From Bacteroidota bacterium (lineage in GTDB: Bacteria; Bacteroidota; Bacteroidia; Chitinophagales; Chitinophagaceae): 35,007 bases of DNA. Made by a program: the position numbers and the translations under genes. Below the pieces are notes generated by a model. It did not search any database. It saw only the letters and a program-made list of their open reading frames with translations, and was not told the DNA's origin. This document shows, piece by piece, positions 14,283 to 23,366 of the stretch; within the stretch, counting starts at the first letter, position 1; each line of letters opens with the position of its first letter. The stretch covers positions 1-35,007 of the forward strand of contig JAGWWM010000024.1 of assembly GCA_018970395.1 (NCBI GenBank), written 5' to 3'.

Positions 14283-14990
14283 ATGAACCCTTCCCGCAAA
14301 TACCAACATATTTTCTTCGATCTCGACCATACGTTATGGGACTTCGACACCAATGCTATGGAAACATTGCAGGATGTTTACAATCAACTCCTGCTTTCTG
14401 AAAAAGGCATTCCCGATTTCAACGCCTTCACCTCCCATTACCTGCATCACAATGCCCTGTTATGGGATCGCTATCACAAAGGCTTCATCAGCGCGGAAGA
14501 CCTCAAATGGAAAAGAATGTCGCGAACACTCCTTGAATTTAAAATAGGCGATGAAGCACTTGCCAAAAACATGAGTGATCTTTTTCTCGATATACTTCCC
14601 GGCAAAAAAAATCTATTCCCCCATACGCACGAAATCCTTTCACATCTTAAAACCAAAAACTACACCCTTCATTTAATCACCAACGGCTTTGAAAAAACAC
14701 AACATAAAAAACTGGAGCATGCGTCCCTTTCTCACTATTTTACGCATGTCATTACCAGTGAAGCCAGCAACAGCGTAAAGCCCAAAAAGGAAATTTTCGA
14801 TTTCGCTCTGCAAAAAACAGGGGCCTCCTTACAGGAAAGCATCATGATTGGTGACAATCCGGATGCAGATATACTCGGCGGCATCAATGCCGGCATGGAC
14901 ACCGTATTTGTGAATCACCTGCGACAAACCATCGAGCTCACGCCCACTTATACCATCTATCACCTGAGTGAGCTGGAAAACATCCTCTGA
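14283..14990 (+). CDS. HAD-family hydrolase, YjjG-like nucleotidase
   Basis: 235 residues from the ATG at 14283, preceded by AAGG; an ATG at 14256 would overlap the WYL gene by 11 bases. HAD motifs: I, FFDLDHTLWDF with nucleophile and acid aspartates (D13, D15); II, LITNGF; III, the lysine in SVKPKKEIF; IV, IGDNPDADILGG. The alpha-helical cap between motif I and II (about 20-95) and the HTLWDF spelling match the YjjG pyrimidine nucleotidase group. It probably dephosphorylates nucleoside monophosphates, including damaged or unusual pyrimidines. Cytoplasmic. Confidence 0.85.
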   Translation: MNPSRKYQHIFFDLDHTLWDFDTNAMETLQDVYNQLLLSEKGIPDFNAFTSHYLHHNALLWDRYHKGFISAEDLKWKRMSRTLLEFKIGDEALAKNMSDLFLDILPGKKNLFPHTHEILSHLKTKNYTLHLITNGFEKTQHKKLEHASLSHYFTHVITSEASNSVKPKKEIFDFALQKTGASLQESIMIGDNPDADILGGINAGMDTVFVNHLRQTIELTPTYTIYHLSELENIL

Positions 14991-15044
14991 AGAAGCAACG
15001 AAAAGCCTTGGAATCATTGCTTGACTTCTCCTATTTTTACATAA

Positions 15045-15743
15045 ATGAAATTGGTGAATCACAGCTTTATATCCGGAGAACTCTTGCACCCGGGAGAACA
15101 AGTATCTGGCAGCGATATCAGAGAAGCTGTGTTTGATTTTATTAAAAAAGATTTTCCTGCATTTAGTCAACATGATTTCATTTCCATATCAGAATTGAAT
15201 AAATACAGAAGACGCTATTTAACACATCTGATACAAGAAGAAAAAGGAGAATTGGCGCTGCTCGATAAAGATGTAATGGAGGCAATTAAAAACAACGCCA
15301 TTCTTTCAGAAAACATTCAGGATGAAATAGAAAAGGATTTAACATTCGGACAAAAAGTAGCGGACAGCGTTGCCGCATTTGGAGGAAGCTGGATTTTTAT
15401 CATCAGTTTTTTTCTTTTTATCCTCATCTGGATTGCCATCAATATTTGGGCATTCGCCAATAAACCATTTGATCCCTATCCGTTTATTCTGCTCAATCTT
15501 ATCCTTTCTTGTCTGGCTGCCATTCAGGCGCCTATTATCATGATGAGCCAAAACAGGCAGGAAGAAAAAGACAGACGCAGGGCGGAGCATGATTACAAAA
15601 TCAACCTCAAAGCAGAACTGGAAATCAAATTATTGAGTGAGAAAATAGATCACCTGCTGGTGCATCAAAATAAAAAACTACTGGAAATACAGGAAGTGCA
15701 AACAGACTATCTGGACGATTTAATGAGAGTAGTGAAGAAATAA
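15045..15743 (+). CDS. DUF1003 membrane protein
   Basis: 232 residues. Two membrane segments (about 113-133 and 144-166) lie in the DUF1003 core: FGGSWIFIISFFLFILIWIA, then FDPYPFILLNLILSCLAAIQ, followed by APIIMMSQNRQEEKDR. The C-terminal 50 residues are a charged helix (LKAELEIKLLSEKIDHLL), probably a coiled coil. The N-terminal 90 residues are cytoplasmic and may carry a small zinc-free remnant of the cyclic-nucleotide-like region seen in relatives. The biochemical role of DUF1003 proteins is not known to me. It stands alone between the HAD gene and nadD. Confidence 0.85.
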   Translation: MKLVNHSFISGELLHPGEQVSGSDIREAVFDFIKKDFPAFSQHDFISISELNKYRRRYLTHLIQEEKGELALLDKDVMEAIKNNAILSENIQDEIEKDLTFGQKVADSVAAFGGSWIFIISFFLFILIWIAINIWAFANKPFDPYPFILLNLILSCLAAIQAPIIMMSQNRQEEKDRRRAEHDYKINLKAELEIKLLSEKIDHLLVHQNKKLLEIQEVQTDYLDDLMRVVKK

Positions 15744-15801
15744 TAGGCAGAGCCCTGTTTTTGATACCGTCGTCTTCTGTAAAATTCACGAACTTTACCC
15801 C

Positions 15802-16392
15802 ATGAAAATCGGTTTGTTTTTTGGTTCTTTCAACCCTATTCATCACGGGCATCTTATTATTGCACAACACCTGTTGAATGAAACGGATCTGTCTCAAATA
15901 TGGATGGTTGTTTCTCCCCAAAACCCTTTTAAAGAATCTGCACAACTGCTGAACGAATATCATCGCCTGCATTTGGTGCGTCTCGCTACTGAAAAAACGC
16001 CCAATATCAAACCGGTAGATATTGAGTTTCGTTTGCCCAAACCTTCCTACACCATTAACACGTTAACCTATTTGAAAGAAAAATATCCGGATCACGATTT
16101 TTCCATTATTATGGGCAGCGATAGTATTCAAAACATTACCAAATGGAAAAATGCAGCAATCATCATGAATGAATATCCGATTTATGTTTACCGTCGTCCC
16201 GGATTTGATGCAGCCAATCCATTGGTAAAAAATCTGGTCGCTATAGACGCGCCACTTTTATCCATCTCTTCTTCCCATATCAGAGGATTAATACAGCGGC
16301 AGAAATCCATTCAATTTCTTTTGCCGGAAGAAGTGCGCGCCGAACTGGAACGGAATAATTATTACCGATTAAAACCACCAGCCGAGGAATAA
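15802..16392 (+). CDS. nadD: Nicotinate-nucleotide adenylyltransferase NadD
   Basis: 196 residues, full length. The nucleotidyltransferase signature GSFNPIHHGH (8-17) holds the HxGH pair, and ISSSHIRGLI near the end matches the ISSTxIR motif. It joins nicotinate mononucleotide and ATP to give deamido-NAD, a core step of NAD synthesis in the cytoplasm. Its 3' end overlaps the convergent transporter gene by 24 bases. Incidentally it supplies the substrate pool that TIR enzymes consume. Confidence 0.93.
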   Translation: MKIGLFFGSFNPIHHGHLIIAQHLLNETDLSQIWMVVSPQNPFKESAQLLNEYHRLHLVRLATEKTPNIKPVDIEFRLPKPSYTINTLTYLKEKYPDHDFSIIMGSDSIQNITKWKNAAIIMNEYPIYVYRRPGFDAANPLVKNLVAIDAPLLSISSSHIRGLIQRQKSIQFLLPEEVRAELERNNYYRLKPPAEE

Positions 16393-17496
16393 ACAGAACA
16401 AAGCAATAAAGGGCGGAGGAATTTTGGTTAAGCTCAACAAGTAAATAGTTGTTACTACCACCATAAAATGAACACGGTCAATGGCTGGTGTATTTTGAAG
16501 AAAGAGATCTTTCGATAAACACAATACTGCCGCCCACATCAACCCCACTACCGCAGCTAATATGCCTTCCAGCGACCGATAGATGATGACATATTTTTTC
16601 AGGTTTTCCCACAACGGCCAAAAAAACAAAACCAATAGCAAGCCCGGTAAAAAAATGGCAACAGCACCGATGATACAACCCAGCACTTGTTGTCCGATTC
16701 CCTCTTCGCGCATTACCATTCCTCCGGCATAAGCTGCCACGGAAAATACCGGACCGGGAACTGCCTGCACCATCCCTGCGCCGGTCATCAGCTCCTCCGG
16801 TTGCATATACTGCATTTTTTCACGTGCTACAAACTGCTCATACATCATAGGAATCAGCACTTGTCCTCCCCCAAAAACCAAACTTCCAAAGCGATAAAAG
16901 TTTTCAAAAAGATTGAACGATTTTCTGTTTTCCCAGTTTTCCTTACGCGCTGTTTCACTCAAATATCCCGCCACCACAAATACAATTAAGAACAACCAGA
17001 TATTCGTCCATCGTAAATGATTCGACGGTTTTTCTTTTGCAGGAATTCTTTTTTTACTGAAGTTGGTGGCTAGGCCTCCTAAAATAATCAATACAGGAAA
17101 CACCCAGGGGGTATGAAAAAAAAGATACCCTCCTGCTAAGGCTGCCAGTCCGATAACACGCGTAATGGTATTCTTGATATGATGCACAAAAGCCTGATAA
17201 GTGGCATAGATCAAAAAACCGATTGCCATAGAGTGAAGAAACTGAAACATTGTTGGCTTGATGGCATGGTGATGAAGATTGGCATATAAAAAAGAAAATC
17301 CTCCCATCAAAATGCAGGCAGGTAGTATCCATAAAATAAAGGTAAGCACCGCAAGTGCAACTCCTCCCTTCTTATACCCGATGATACAAAGGGTTTGAGT
17401 AGAGGACGCGCCGGGCAGCAATTGACAAAGCGAATGGATTTCCATCAGTTCCTCTGAGCTCAGGTCTTTCCTCTTATTCACAAAGGTTTTCATCAT
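16369..17496 (-). CDS. chrA: Chromate transporter family protein (ChrA-like), start uncertain
   Basis: 375 residues from the first ATG at 17496. The double CHR-domain layout with about ten membrane helices is clear: SLCQLLPGASSTQTLCIIGY in the first half and FYRFGSLVFGGGQVLIPMM plus GAGMVQAVPGPVFSVAAYAG in the second. The family's conserved N-terminal SFGGPQAHIGMM motif is also present here as TAFGGPQAHIGLMM, but upstream of that ATG: the frame stays open to a stop at 17604-17606 with no ATG, GTG or TTG before it. Either a rare start (ATT at 17595 or 17568) is used or the start codon was lost. Family members export chromate with proton or sulphate exchange; many Bacteroidota homologues have unproven substrates. 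Confidence 0.82.
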   Translation of the reverse strand: MMKTFVNKRKDLSSEELMEIHSLCQLLPGASSTQTLCIIGYKKGGVALAVLTFILWILPACILMGGFSFLYANLHHHAIKPTMFQFLHSMAIGFLIYATYQAFVHHIKNTITRVIGLAALAGGYLFFHTPWVFPVLIILGGLATNFSKKRIPAKEKPSNHLRWTNIWLFLIVFVVAGYLSETARKENWENRKSFNLFENFYRFGSLVFGGGQVLIPMMYEQFVAREKMQYMQPEELMTGAGMVQAVPGPVFSVAAYAGGMVMREEGIGQQVLGCIIGAVAIFLPGLLLVLFFWPLWENLKKYVIIYRSLEGILAAVVGLMWAAVLCLSKDLFLQNTPAIDRVHFMVVVTTIYLLSLTKIPPPFIALFCLFLGWWF

Positions 17497-17645
17497 CAGT
17501 CCGATATGCGCTTGGGGTCCTCCAAAAGCAGTAAGCGCATAGAGAAAAACAGATTTTAAAAAAGAAATATGCGTGCGTAAGTAATTCGTAAGAATGAATT
17601 TAAATTATAAAGCTGTCCTGTTCCCGGTTAATTTTACAATTCTAA

Positions 17646-18755
17646 TTGAAGAGAATGCAAGCCCTTAACCGATTTACAAAATTTAGAAATGTTTTGCGTA
17701 TTACAAAAACCGGATTGCTGATCATTGTCATCGCTTTTATTTCCTCCTGTATGGCAAGCTACAAGCAAGCGCTGCCCGACTATCAAAAAAAATACAATGA
17801 TGCAGTTGACAGCGTTCCCGATTACACTCGCTTGAAATACTGGGCTGCACATCCTGCTCTTCGGGATCCTTCGGACAGTATTCCTGCCGGACTTTCGGAG
17901 GTGTCGGGAGAACAAGAAGCAGATGTGTTTTTTTTACATCCTACTACATTCACTGAAAAGAGAAAGCAATTCAACTTAACCAACGCCTCCATTGAGGACG
18001 CTTCCATTAATGCCAAAACAGATTTAACAAGCATCTTGTATCAGGCGAGTGTATTTAATGCGGATTGTCGCGTTTTTGCGCCGCGTTACAGACAAGCACA
18101 TATCGGCATGTTTTATACAGCAGATACTTCAACTGCCAAAGAGGCTTTCAAGCTGGCATATCTGGATATTAAAACAGCATTTGAATATTATCTGGAAAGA
18201 GAAAACAATGGCAGACCCATCATTATCGCCGCTCATAGTCAGGGGACATTACATGCAGGCAGGTTGCTGAAAGAATTTTTTGAATCAAAATTATTGACCT
18301 CCCAGCTTGTAGTTGCTTATCTCTGGGGAATGCCGCTACCTCCACATTATTTTTCTGCCATAAAATATTGCAGTGATTCTTTAGCAACGGGATGCTTTAC
18401 CGGGTGGAGATTGTTTAAAAAAGGATATTATCCGGATTGGGTTAAAAAAGAAAAAGAAATTTCTTTGGTAAGCAATCCGATTACATGGCAACAGGATACG
18501 AATTGGATCGCACCTGTTCATCATGTTGGCTCCGTTTTATATGACTTTCAAAAACTACGCGCCAACACTCAGGAAGCGCAGATACATCATGGGATCGTAT
18601 GGACGAACAAACCCAAAGTGCCTTTTGGATTTTTATACAATCCCAAAAACTATCATGCCGGAGATATCAATATGTTTTATGGAGACATCCGTAAAAATAT
18701 ACGGGCGAGAATAAAAGCTTTCAATCGCAATAAAGGCATAAAAAAACCGCAGTGA
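17646..18755 (+). CDS. DUF3089 alpha/beta-hydrolase lipoprotein
   Basis: 369 residues. The N-terminus has a basic stretch, a hydrophobic segment and a lipobox (IVIAFISSC, cysteine at 35), so it is probably a lipoprotein; a later ATG at 17655 (MQALNRF) would shorten the basic part. The DUF3089 fold shows ADVFFLHPTT, the RVFAPRYRQA segment and the nucleophile elbow AAHSQGTLHAGRLL (serine of AHSQG), with a late catalytic histidine likely in IHHGIVWTN. Likely an esterase or lipase-like enzyme acting outside the cytoplasm; substrate unknown. The stop codon lies in the loop of the terminator that follows. Confidence 0.82.
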   Translation: MKRMQALNRFTKFRNVLRITKTGLLIIVIAFISSCMASYKQALPDYQKKYNDAVDSVPDYTRLKYWAAHPALRDPSDSIPAGLSEVSGEQEADVFFLHPTTFTEKRKQFNLTNASIEDASINAKTDLTSILYQASVFNADCRVFAPRYRQAHIGMFYTADTSTAKEAFKLAYLDIKTAFEYYLERENNGRPIIIAAHSQGTLHAGRLLKEFFESKLLTSQLVVAYLWGMPLPPHYFSAIKYCSDSLATGCFTGWRLFKKGYYPDWVKKEKEISLVSNPITWQQDTNWIAPVHHVGSVLYDFQKLRANTQEAQIHHGIVWTNKPKVPFGFLYNPKNYHAGDINMFYGDIRKNIRARIKAFNRNKGIKKPQ

Positions 18756-18767
18756 AAACTGCGGTTT
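18744..18767. terminator. Bidirectional terminator between DUF3089 and SWIB genes
   Basis: AAACCGCAG (18744-18752) pairs perfectly with CTGCGGTTT (18759-18767); the loop TGAAAA holds the TGA stop of the DUF3089 gene. On the minus strand the stem is followed by a T run, so it is strongest for the SWIB gene. Confidence 0.85.
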
Positions 18768-18788
18768 AAAATAGTAATAAACACCTTC

Positions 18789-19211
18789 TTAGCTTAAATG
18801 CTTAGAAAGATATTTAGCAAGATCAAACATAGATGCTGATGATTTTCCACCTAATACAGGTTTCAATTTAGCATCTGCATTAATCTGACGTTTGTTGGAG
18901 CTGTCTTGTAATTTGTTTGCTTTGATGTAATCCCAGATTTTTTTAACAGCTTCAGTACGAGGTACCGGTTTGCTGCCGATTACTGCAGCGAGTTCAGCAC
19001 TTGGAGTAAGCGCTTTCATGAATGCAGCATTGGGTTTACGAGTTGATTTCTTTTTAGGAGCAGCTTTTTTAGGAGCAGCTTTCTTTGCAGCTTTTTTAGG
19101 AGCGGCTTTTTTCACTGCTTTTTTAGGAGCAGCTTTCTTTGCAGCTTTTTTAGGAGCAGCTTTTTTCGCAGCTTTTTTAGGAGCGGCTTTCTTTGCTTTT
19201 TTTGTTGCCAT
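18789..19211 (-). CDS. SWIB/MDM2-domain protein with histone H1-like tail
   Basis: 140 residues. Residues 1-55 are almost only Lys, Ala and Pro, with five units of KKAAPKKAA (7-51), like the tail of histone H1 and bacterial H1-like proteins. Residues 57-140 form a SWIB/MDM2 domain: AFMKALTPSAELAAVIGSKP, RTEAVKKIWDYIKANKLQD, KRQINADAKLKPVLG, and MFDLAKYLSKHL. The tail should bind DNA without sequence preference; the SWIB domain probably binds a protein partner. This suggests a nucleoid-associated protein. Similar fusions are known in Bacteroidota and Chlamydiae. Monocistronic with a strong terminator. Confidence 0.9.
   Translation of the reverse strand: MATKKAKKAAPKKAAKKAAPKKAAKKAAPKKAVKKAAPKKAAKKAAPKKAAPKKKSTRKPNAAFMKALTPSAELAAVIGSKPVPRTEAVKKIWDYIKANKLQDSSNKRQINADAKLKPVLGGKSSASMFDLAKYLSKHLS
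19059..19193 (-). repeat. Five 27-bp tandem repeats inside the SWIB gene
   Basis: Five consecutive in-frame units each code for KKAAPKKAA (one ends in V). Length may vary between strains by slippage or recombination. Confidence 0.8.
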
Positions 19212-19425
19212 TGTTTAAAAGTTTTGAATGTTAATGGGTTAAGATGTCTTAACGGTTACCAAAGATAAAATTTTTATAATACCAACATATTTTTAAGGAA
19301 AATTTTTTTTCGCTTTTTTCATTGGGGAAAATGCCGTTTTTTTTACTTCATCCGAACAGCATTGCACTCTTCATCAGGACGAACACGTGAATTCATCCCT
19401 CGATTTCCGCTGATTTAAAAACGAT

Positions 19426-19450
19426 AAAACCCTTACTGAATAAGGGTTTT
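19426..19450 (-). terminator. Terminator of pckG
   Basis: AAAACCCTTA (19426-19435) pairs perfectly with TAAGGGTTTT (19441-19450) around a 5-base loop, 22 bp after the pckG stop. The stem ends in T residues on either strand. Confidence 0.8.
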
Positions 19451-19471
19451 AGGAAATAGTTTTGGAGTTTT

Positions 19472-21301
19472 CTAATCTTGCCTTTCCGGAGCCAACGTAT
19501 AGTTTTCCGGACTCCTCCACAATGCAGACAATAACAGCTCGCGCATAAAGAAGAATTCCTTGGGAAGGCGGTCATATGCTTTCTCAAACAATTCTTCATG
19601 CCCCAACAGTTCCTGTTTCCACAGTTCACGCTCCACGTTCATAATGGCATTGAATTGTTCGCGCGTGTATTGCTCCATACCATCCCAGCAAATATCTCTG
19701 TAGCGGGGTCTCCAGCCAATCGGACACTCTACCGCACTTGCTTTTCCTTTGGTACGCTGTACTATCCATTTAAGCACACGCATATTTTGTCCGAATCCGG
19801 GCCATGCGAAATTGCCATCGGCATCTTTTCTGAACCAGTTCACGCCAAAGATGCGCGGCGCATTGGGAAGGTCGCGACCAAACTGCAACCAGTGATTGAA
19901 ATAATCTCCCAAATGATAACCAAGGAAAGGCAGCATAGCAAACGGATCCCTTCTCACCTTGCCTAATTCTCCAAAAGCAGCAGCGGTCATTTCACTGCCC
20001 ATCGTTGCTGCCAGATAAACGCCATAACTCCAGTTGAAGGATTGATACACCAATGGAATGGCACTTCCTCTTCTTCCTCCAAAAATAAAAGCGGAAACAG
20101 GTACCCCACTTTTGTCATCCCATTGCGGATCAATCACCGGGTTCAAATAGGCAGGAGCAGTAAAGCGCGCATTTGGATGCGCCGCAGGCTTGCCGCTCGC
20201 AGGATTGTAGGGCTGGCCATGCCAGTCGGTCAATCCTTCCGGTATTTCTTTCGTCATGCCTTCCCACCATACATCACCGTCTGCTGTAATAGCAACATTG
20301 GTGAAAATGGTATCCTTGCGGATAGACTGCATCGCATTGGGATTCGTTTTTTCATTGGTACCCGGAGCCACTCCAAAATATCCTGCTTCCGGATTGATGG
20401 CATACACTTTTCCGTCCTCTCCTTTGTGCAACCAGGCAATATCATCGCCTACGGTCGTAATTTTCCAGCCTTCCATTCCTTCCGGCGGAATCATCATCGC
20501 GAAATTTGTTTTGCCACACGCACTGGGAAATGCAGCGGCCACATAGCTTTTTTCTTTCTCAGGAGATTCTACTCCCAAAATCAGCATGTGCTCGGCCAGC
20601 CAGTTTTCTTCTCTTCCCATCACGCTCGCAATGCGAAGGGCAAAACATTTTTTCCCCAACAACGCATTCCCTCCATAACCGCTTCCATAAGAAACAATCA
20701 GCCGGTCTTCAGGAAAATGAGTGATATATTTTACCGTGGGATTACAGGGCCACTTCACATCTTTTTGTCCCTGCTCAAGCGGCGCTCCCAACGTATGCAC
20801 ACATTTTACAAAATCACTTCCCACGTACGGCATGATTTCTTTTCCCATACGCGTCATGATGCGCATATTGATGACCACATATTCGCTGTCGGTCAGTTGC
20901 ACCCCATATCGCGCATAGGGAGAACCGACAGGTCCCATACAAAACGGAATCACATATAAGGTGCGCCCTTTCATGGAGCCGCCGGTTAAGGATTCCAGCA
21001 ACTCTTTCATTTGGTTGGGCTCCATCCAATTGTTGGTGGGGCCGGCATCGTCTTTCCTGCGACTGCAGATAAAGGTTCGATCCTCCACGCGTGCCACATC
21101 GCTCGGATCGCTGAAACAGGCATAGCTGTTAGGCCTTTTTTGCGGATTGAGTTTAATAAATGTACCTTTTTCAACCAACTGGTTGCAAAGGCGGTCATAT
21201 TCTTCCTGTGTGCCATCGCACCAGTGAATATTGACAGGACACAAATGGGCAGCCATTTTATCTACCCACTCGCGTAATTCGGTTTTGGCAGAAGCAATCA
21301 T
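19472..21301 (-). CDS. pckG: Phosphoenolpyruvate carboxykinase (GTP)
   Basis: 609 residues, full length. The GTP-type P-loop FPSACGKTN (about 270-278) with its reactive cysteine is present, preceded by [19 protein letters not shown] and the substrate-binding block [20 protein letters not shown]. Metal and nucleotide motifs follow: [24 protein letters not shown] and the [18 protein letters not shown] stretch. It converts oxaloacetate and GTP to PEP and CO2 (gluconeogenesis), reversible in anaplerosis. It is divergent from trmB across about 105 bp. The long open frames on the opposite strand are shadows. Confidence 0.96.
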   Translation of the reverse strand: MIASAKTELREWVDKMAAHLCPVNIHWCDGTQEEYDRLCNQLVEKGTFIKLNPQKRPNSYACFSDPSDVARVEDRTFICSRRKDDAGPTNNWMEPNQMKELLESLTGGSMKGRTLYVIPFCMGPVGSPYARYGVQLTDSEYVVINMRIMTRMGKEIMPYVGSDFVKCVHTLGAPLEQGQKDVKWPCNPTVKYITHFPEDRLIVSYGSGYGGNALLGKKCFALRIASVMGREENWLAEHMLILGVESPEKEKSYVAAAFPSACGKTNFAMMIPPEGMEGWKITTVGDDIAWLHKGEDGKVYAINPEAGYFGVAPGTNEKTNPNAMQSIRKDTIFTNVAITADGDVWWEGMTKEIPEGLTDWHGQPYNPASGKPAAHPNARFTAPAYLNPVIDPQWDDKSGVPVSAFIFGGRRGSAIPLVYQSFNWSYGVYLAATMGSEMTAAAFGELGKVRRDPFAMLPFLGYHLGDYFNHWLQFGRDLPNAPRIFGVNWFRKDADGNFAWPGFGQNMRVLKWIVQRTKGKASAVECPIGWRPRYRDICWDGMEQYTREQFNAIMNVERELWKQELLGHEELFEKAYDRLPKEFFFMRELLLSALWRSPENYTLAPERQD

Positions 21302-21391
21302 CGTTAAATTTTAAATCTTTGGGGCTTCAAACATAATGTCTGAAAACTTAATGAACAAATTTAATCTGATAAAAGGGGTTATTCCCTTTAA

Positions 21392-21399
21392 TACCTTTG
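21392..21399 (+). promoter_or_regulatory. -7 element of trmB
   Basis: TACCTTTG fits TAnnTTTG and ends 7 bases before the trmB ATG, implying a very short leader. No clear TTTG at -33. Confidence 0.4.
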
Positions 21400-21406
21400 C
21401 AACGCT

Positions 21407-22111
21407 ATGGGTCAAAAAAAACTAATAAGATTCGCAGAGCTGGAAACCTTTCCTCATGTACTGCAATATCCGGAGGACATGAAAGGAAAATGGAAAGCAT
21501 GGTTTGGCAATAATCATTTGATTACGCTTGAGCTCGCTTGCGGAAAAGGAGAGTACGCAGTAGGAATGGGAAGATTGCATCCCGACAGAAATTTTATCGG
21601 GGTGGATCAAAAAGGAAATCGTTTGTGGGTCGGTGCTAAAACGGTTATATCGGAAAATTTAAAAAATGTAGGCTTTCTGCGTACACAGATAGATCGCATT
21701 ACGGAATATTTCGATCCGGGGGAAGTGGAAGAGATTTGGATCACTTTTCCCGATCCGCAGTTGCGTGATTCCAAACATAAAAAAAGACTCACACACCCAA
21801 AATATTTGCGGCTGTATAATCGCTTTCTGCCTCCTCATGCAAAAATTCATTTAAAGACTGACTCCCCCAACCTCTATCGCTTTACATTAAAAGTGATTGA
21901 GCTGTATGGATTGTTTTTGCATGAAAAAACCGACCAGCTCTATGCGCAAACGAATCTTAGTCCTGAGTTGCAAATCAAGACACATTATGAGCAACTGGAT
22001 ATTGCAGGAAGCAACAGAATTCACTACTGCTGCTTTTCTCTCACCGAAGGATTGAACAATGAGGAAAAAGATGCGCTGCTTAAGGAATGGGTATTCAATG
22101 AGCAGACCTAA
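21407..22111 (+). CDS. trmB: tRNA (guanine-N7-)-methyltransferase TrmB
   Basis: 234 residues. The SAM-binding motif LELACGKGEYAVGMGRLHPD (about 42-61) and the family signature EIWITFPDPQLRDSKHKKRLTHPKYL (about 109-134) are both clear, as is HLKTDSPNLYRF. It methylates G46 in the variable loop of tRNAs. Its end overlaps the convergent aminotransferase by 17 bases. Cytoplasmic. Confidence 0.94.
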   Translation: MGQKKLIRFAELETFPHVLQYPEDMKGKWKAWFGNNHLITLELACGKGEYAVGMGRLHPDRNFIGVDQKGNRLWVGAKTVISENLKNVGFLRTQIDRITEYFDPGEVEEIWITFPDPQLRDSKHKKRLTHPKYLRLYNRFLPPHAKIHLKTDSPNLYRFTLKVIELYGLFLHEKTDQLYAQTNLSPELQIKTHYEQLDIAGSNRIHYCCFSLTEGLNNEEKDALLKEWVFNEQT

Positions 22112-23264
22112 GGCCGGCTTCATAAGAAAGAAGCCGATTCGCCGCTTCTTTAAGGGTGTTATTTTCTTTCGCAAAACAAAAGCGAACGAAATGATTGTGT
22201 AACGGCGGATTGCGATAGAAAGAAGACAAAGGAATCAACGTAACGCCTGCTTCTTTAGTGAGTCGCTCCGTAAATTCAAGATCGTTCTCCATGCTGATAG
22301 CACTGTAGTCGGCACAGATAAAAAAACTTCCATAAGAAGGCAGGAAACGAAATCGGGAACCTTTCATACATTCAATCAAATAATCTCTTTTTTCCTGCAT
22401 CAGCTTGCTCTGTTGAAGGTAATGTGCAGGAACAGTCAGAAAATCAGCCAGGGCAACCTGAGAAGGAGTATGACAGGTGAAAGCATTGTATTGATGAATT
22501 TTTCTGAATTCATTCATCAATGGTTCGGGAGCAACGCAATAACCCAGTTTCCATCCGGTACAGTTATACGTTTTGCCAAAGGAAAAACAGACAAAACTGC
22601 GCTCCATCAGATCGGGATATTGAAGAAAGCTCAAATGATTTAAACCATCGAACACAAGATGTTCGTACACTTCATCGCTCACTAAAAAAAGGGCGTGGTT
22701 GGCTACTATTTTTTGCAAGGCAACAATATCTTCTTCCTGCAACACTTTTCCGGTTGGATTATGAGGAGAATTCAATATAATAGCTTTGGTTTTCGGGGTA
22801 ATGGCATCCTCTACCAAAGACCAGTCAATACTAAAATCTTTATCCTGCAGCGGAACAGTAACCGCTTTAGCGCCATTGACCTCTATATTCGGAATATAAC
22901 TGTCATAGCAGGGCTCAAACACAATTACCTCATCTAAGGGAGATAAAATAGCAGTAAGCGCAGTATAAATCGCGTAGGTAGCACCGGGCGTAATGGTGAT
23001 TTCCGTAGCAGGGTCAGGATGATATTGGTAAAGACTTTCAATTTTTGCAGCGATTTGGGCACGAAGTCCTGCATGTCCTGGCATAGGAGCATATTGATTT
23101 TCTCCGTCACGCATCGCTTTGGCGACCCTTTCTATCAACTCGCCGTTCATAGGAAAATCAGGAAAACCCTGCCCTAGATTAATAGCATTGTATTCGCGCG
23201 CAAGCGCGCTCATCACGGAAAAAATATTGATGCCCGTATGGGGCAGTTTAGAATGAATACGCAT
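22095..23264 (-). CDS. Class I/II aminotransferase, methionine aminotransferase-like
   Basis: 389 residues, PLP fold type I. Visible landmarks: INLGQGFPDFP at the N-terminus, ITPGATYAIYTALTAI, LNSPHNPTGKVL, LVSDEVYEHLVFD and the PLP lysine in SFGKTYNCTGWKLGYC. The spelling matches the YbdL / kynurenine aminotransferase-like group, which prefers methionine and aromatic or glutamine-type donors. It may close the methionine salvage route. A -7 element TATATTTG (23276-23269) stands only 4 bases before the ATG. Confidence 0.9.
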   Translation of the reverse strand: MRIHSKLPHTGINIFSVMSALAREYNAINLGQGFPDFPMNGELIERVAKAMRDGENQYAPMPGHAGLRAQIAAKIESLYQYHPDPATEITITPGATYAIYTALTAILSPLDEVIVFEPCYDSYIPNIEVNGAKAVTVPLQDKDFSIDWSLVEDAITPKTKAIILNSPHNPTGKVLQEEDIVALQKIVANHALFLVSDEVYEHLVFDGLNHLSFLQYPDLMERSFVCFSFGKTYNCTGWKLGYCVAPEPLMNEFRKIHQYNAFTCHTPSQVALADFLTVPAHYLQQSKLMQEKRDYLIECMKGSRFRFLPSYGSFFICADYSAISMENDLEFTERLTKEAGVTLIPLSSFYRNPPLHNHFVRFCFAKENNTLKEAANRLLSYEAGLRSAH

Positions 23265-23268
23265 AGGG

Positions 23269-23276
23269 CAAATATA
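23269..23276 (-). promoter_or_regulatory. -7 element of the aminotransferase gene
   Basis: TATATTTG on the minus strand, 4 bases from the start codon; suggests a nearly leaderless transcript. No well-spaced -33 TTTG was found. Confidence 0.4.
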
Positions 23277-23316
23277 GTTTGGTTGGGAATAATCAAGTTA
23301 GCAAACTAAATCTTAA

Positions 23317-23354
23317 TTTGCGGAGCAAACCGGATATTTTATATCTTCCGCAAA
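23317..23354. repeat. Inverted repeat upstream of dnaN
   Basis: TTTGCGGA (23317-23324) and TCCGCAAA (23347-23354) are perfect inverted copies, 12 bp before the dnaN start. It may be an operator or leader hairpin; role not known. Confidence 0.4.
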
Positions 23355-23366
23355 ATCTATTCAATT

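Noticed and set aside
19059-19193. Regular repeats that might suggest a CRISPR array
   Set aside because: The units are contiguous, in frame and code for the Lys-Ala-Pro tail; no spacers.
20042-20959. 305-codon open frame opposite pckG
   Set aside because: Antisense shadow of a well conserved gene; no recognisable domain.
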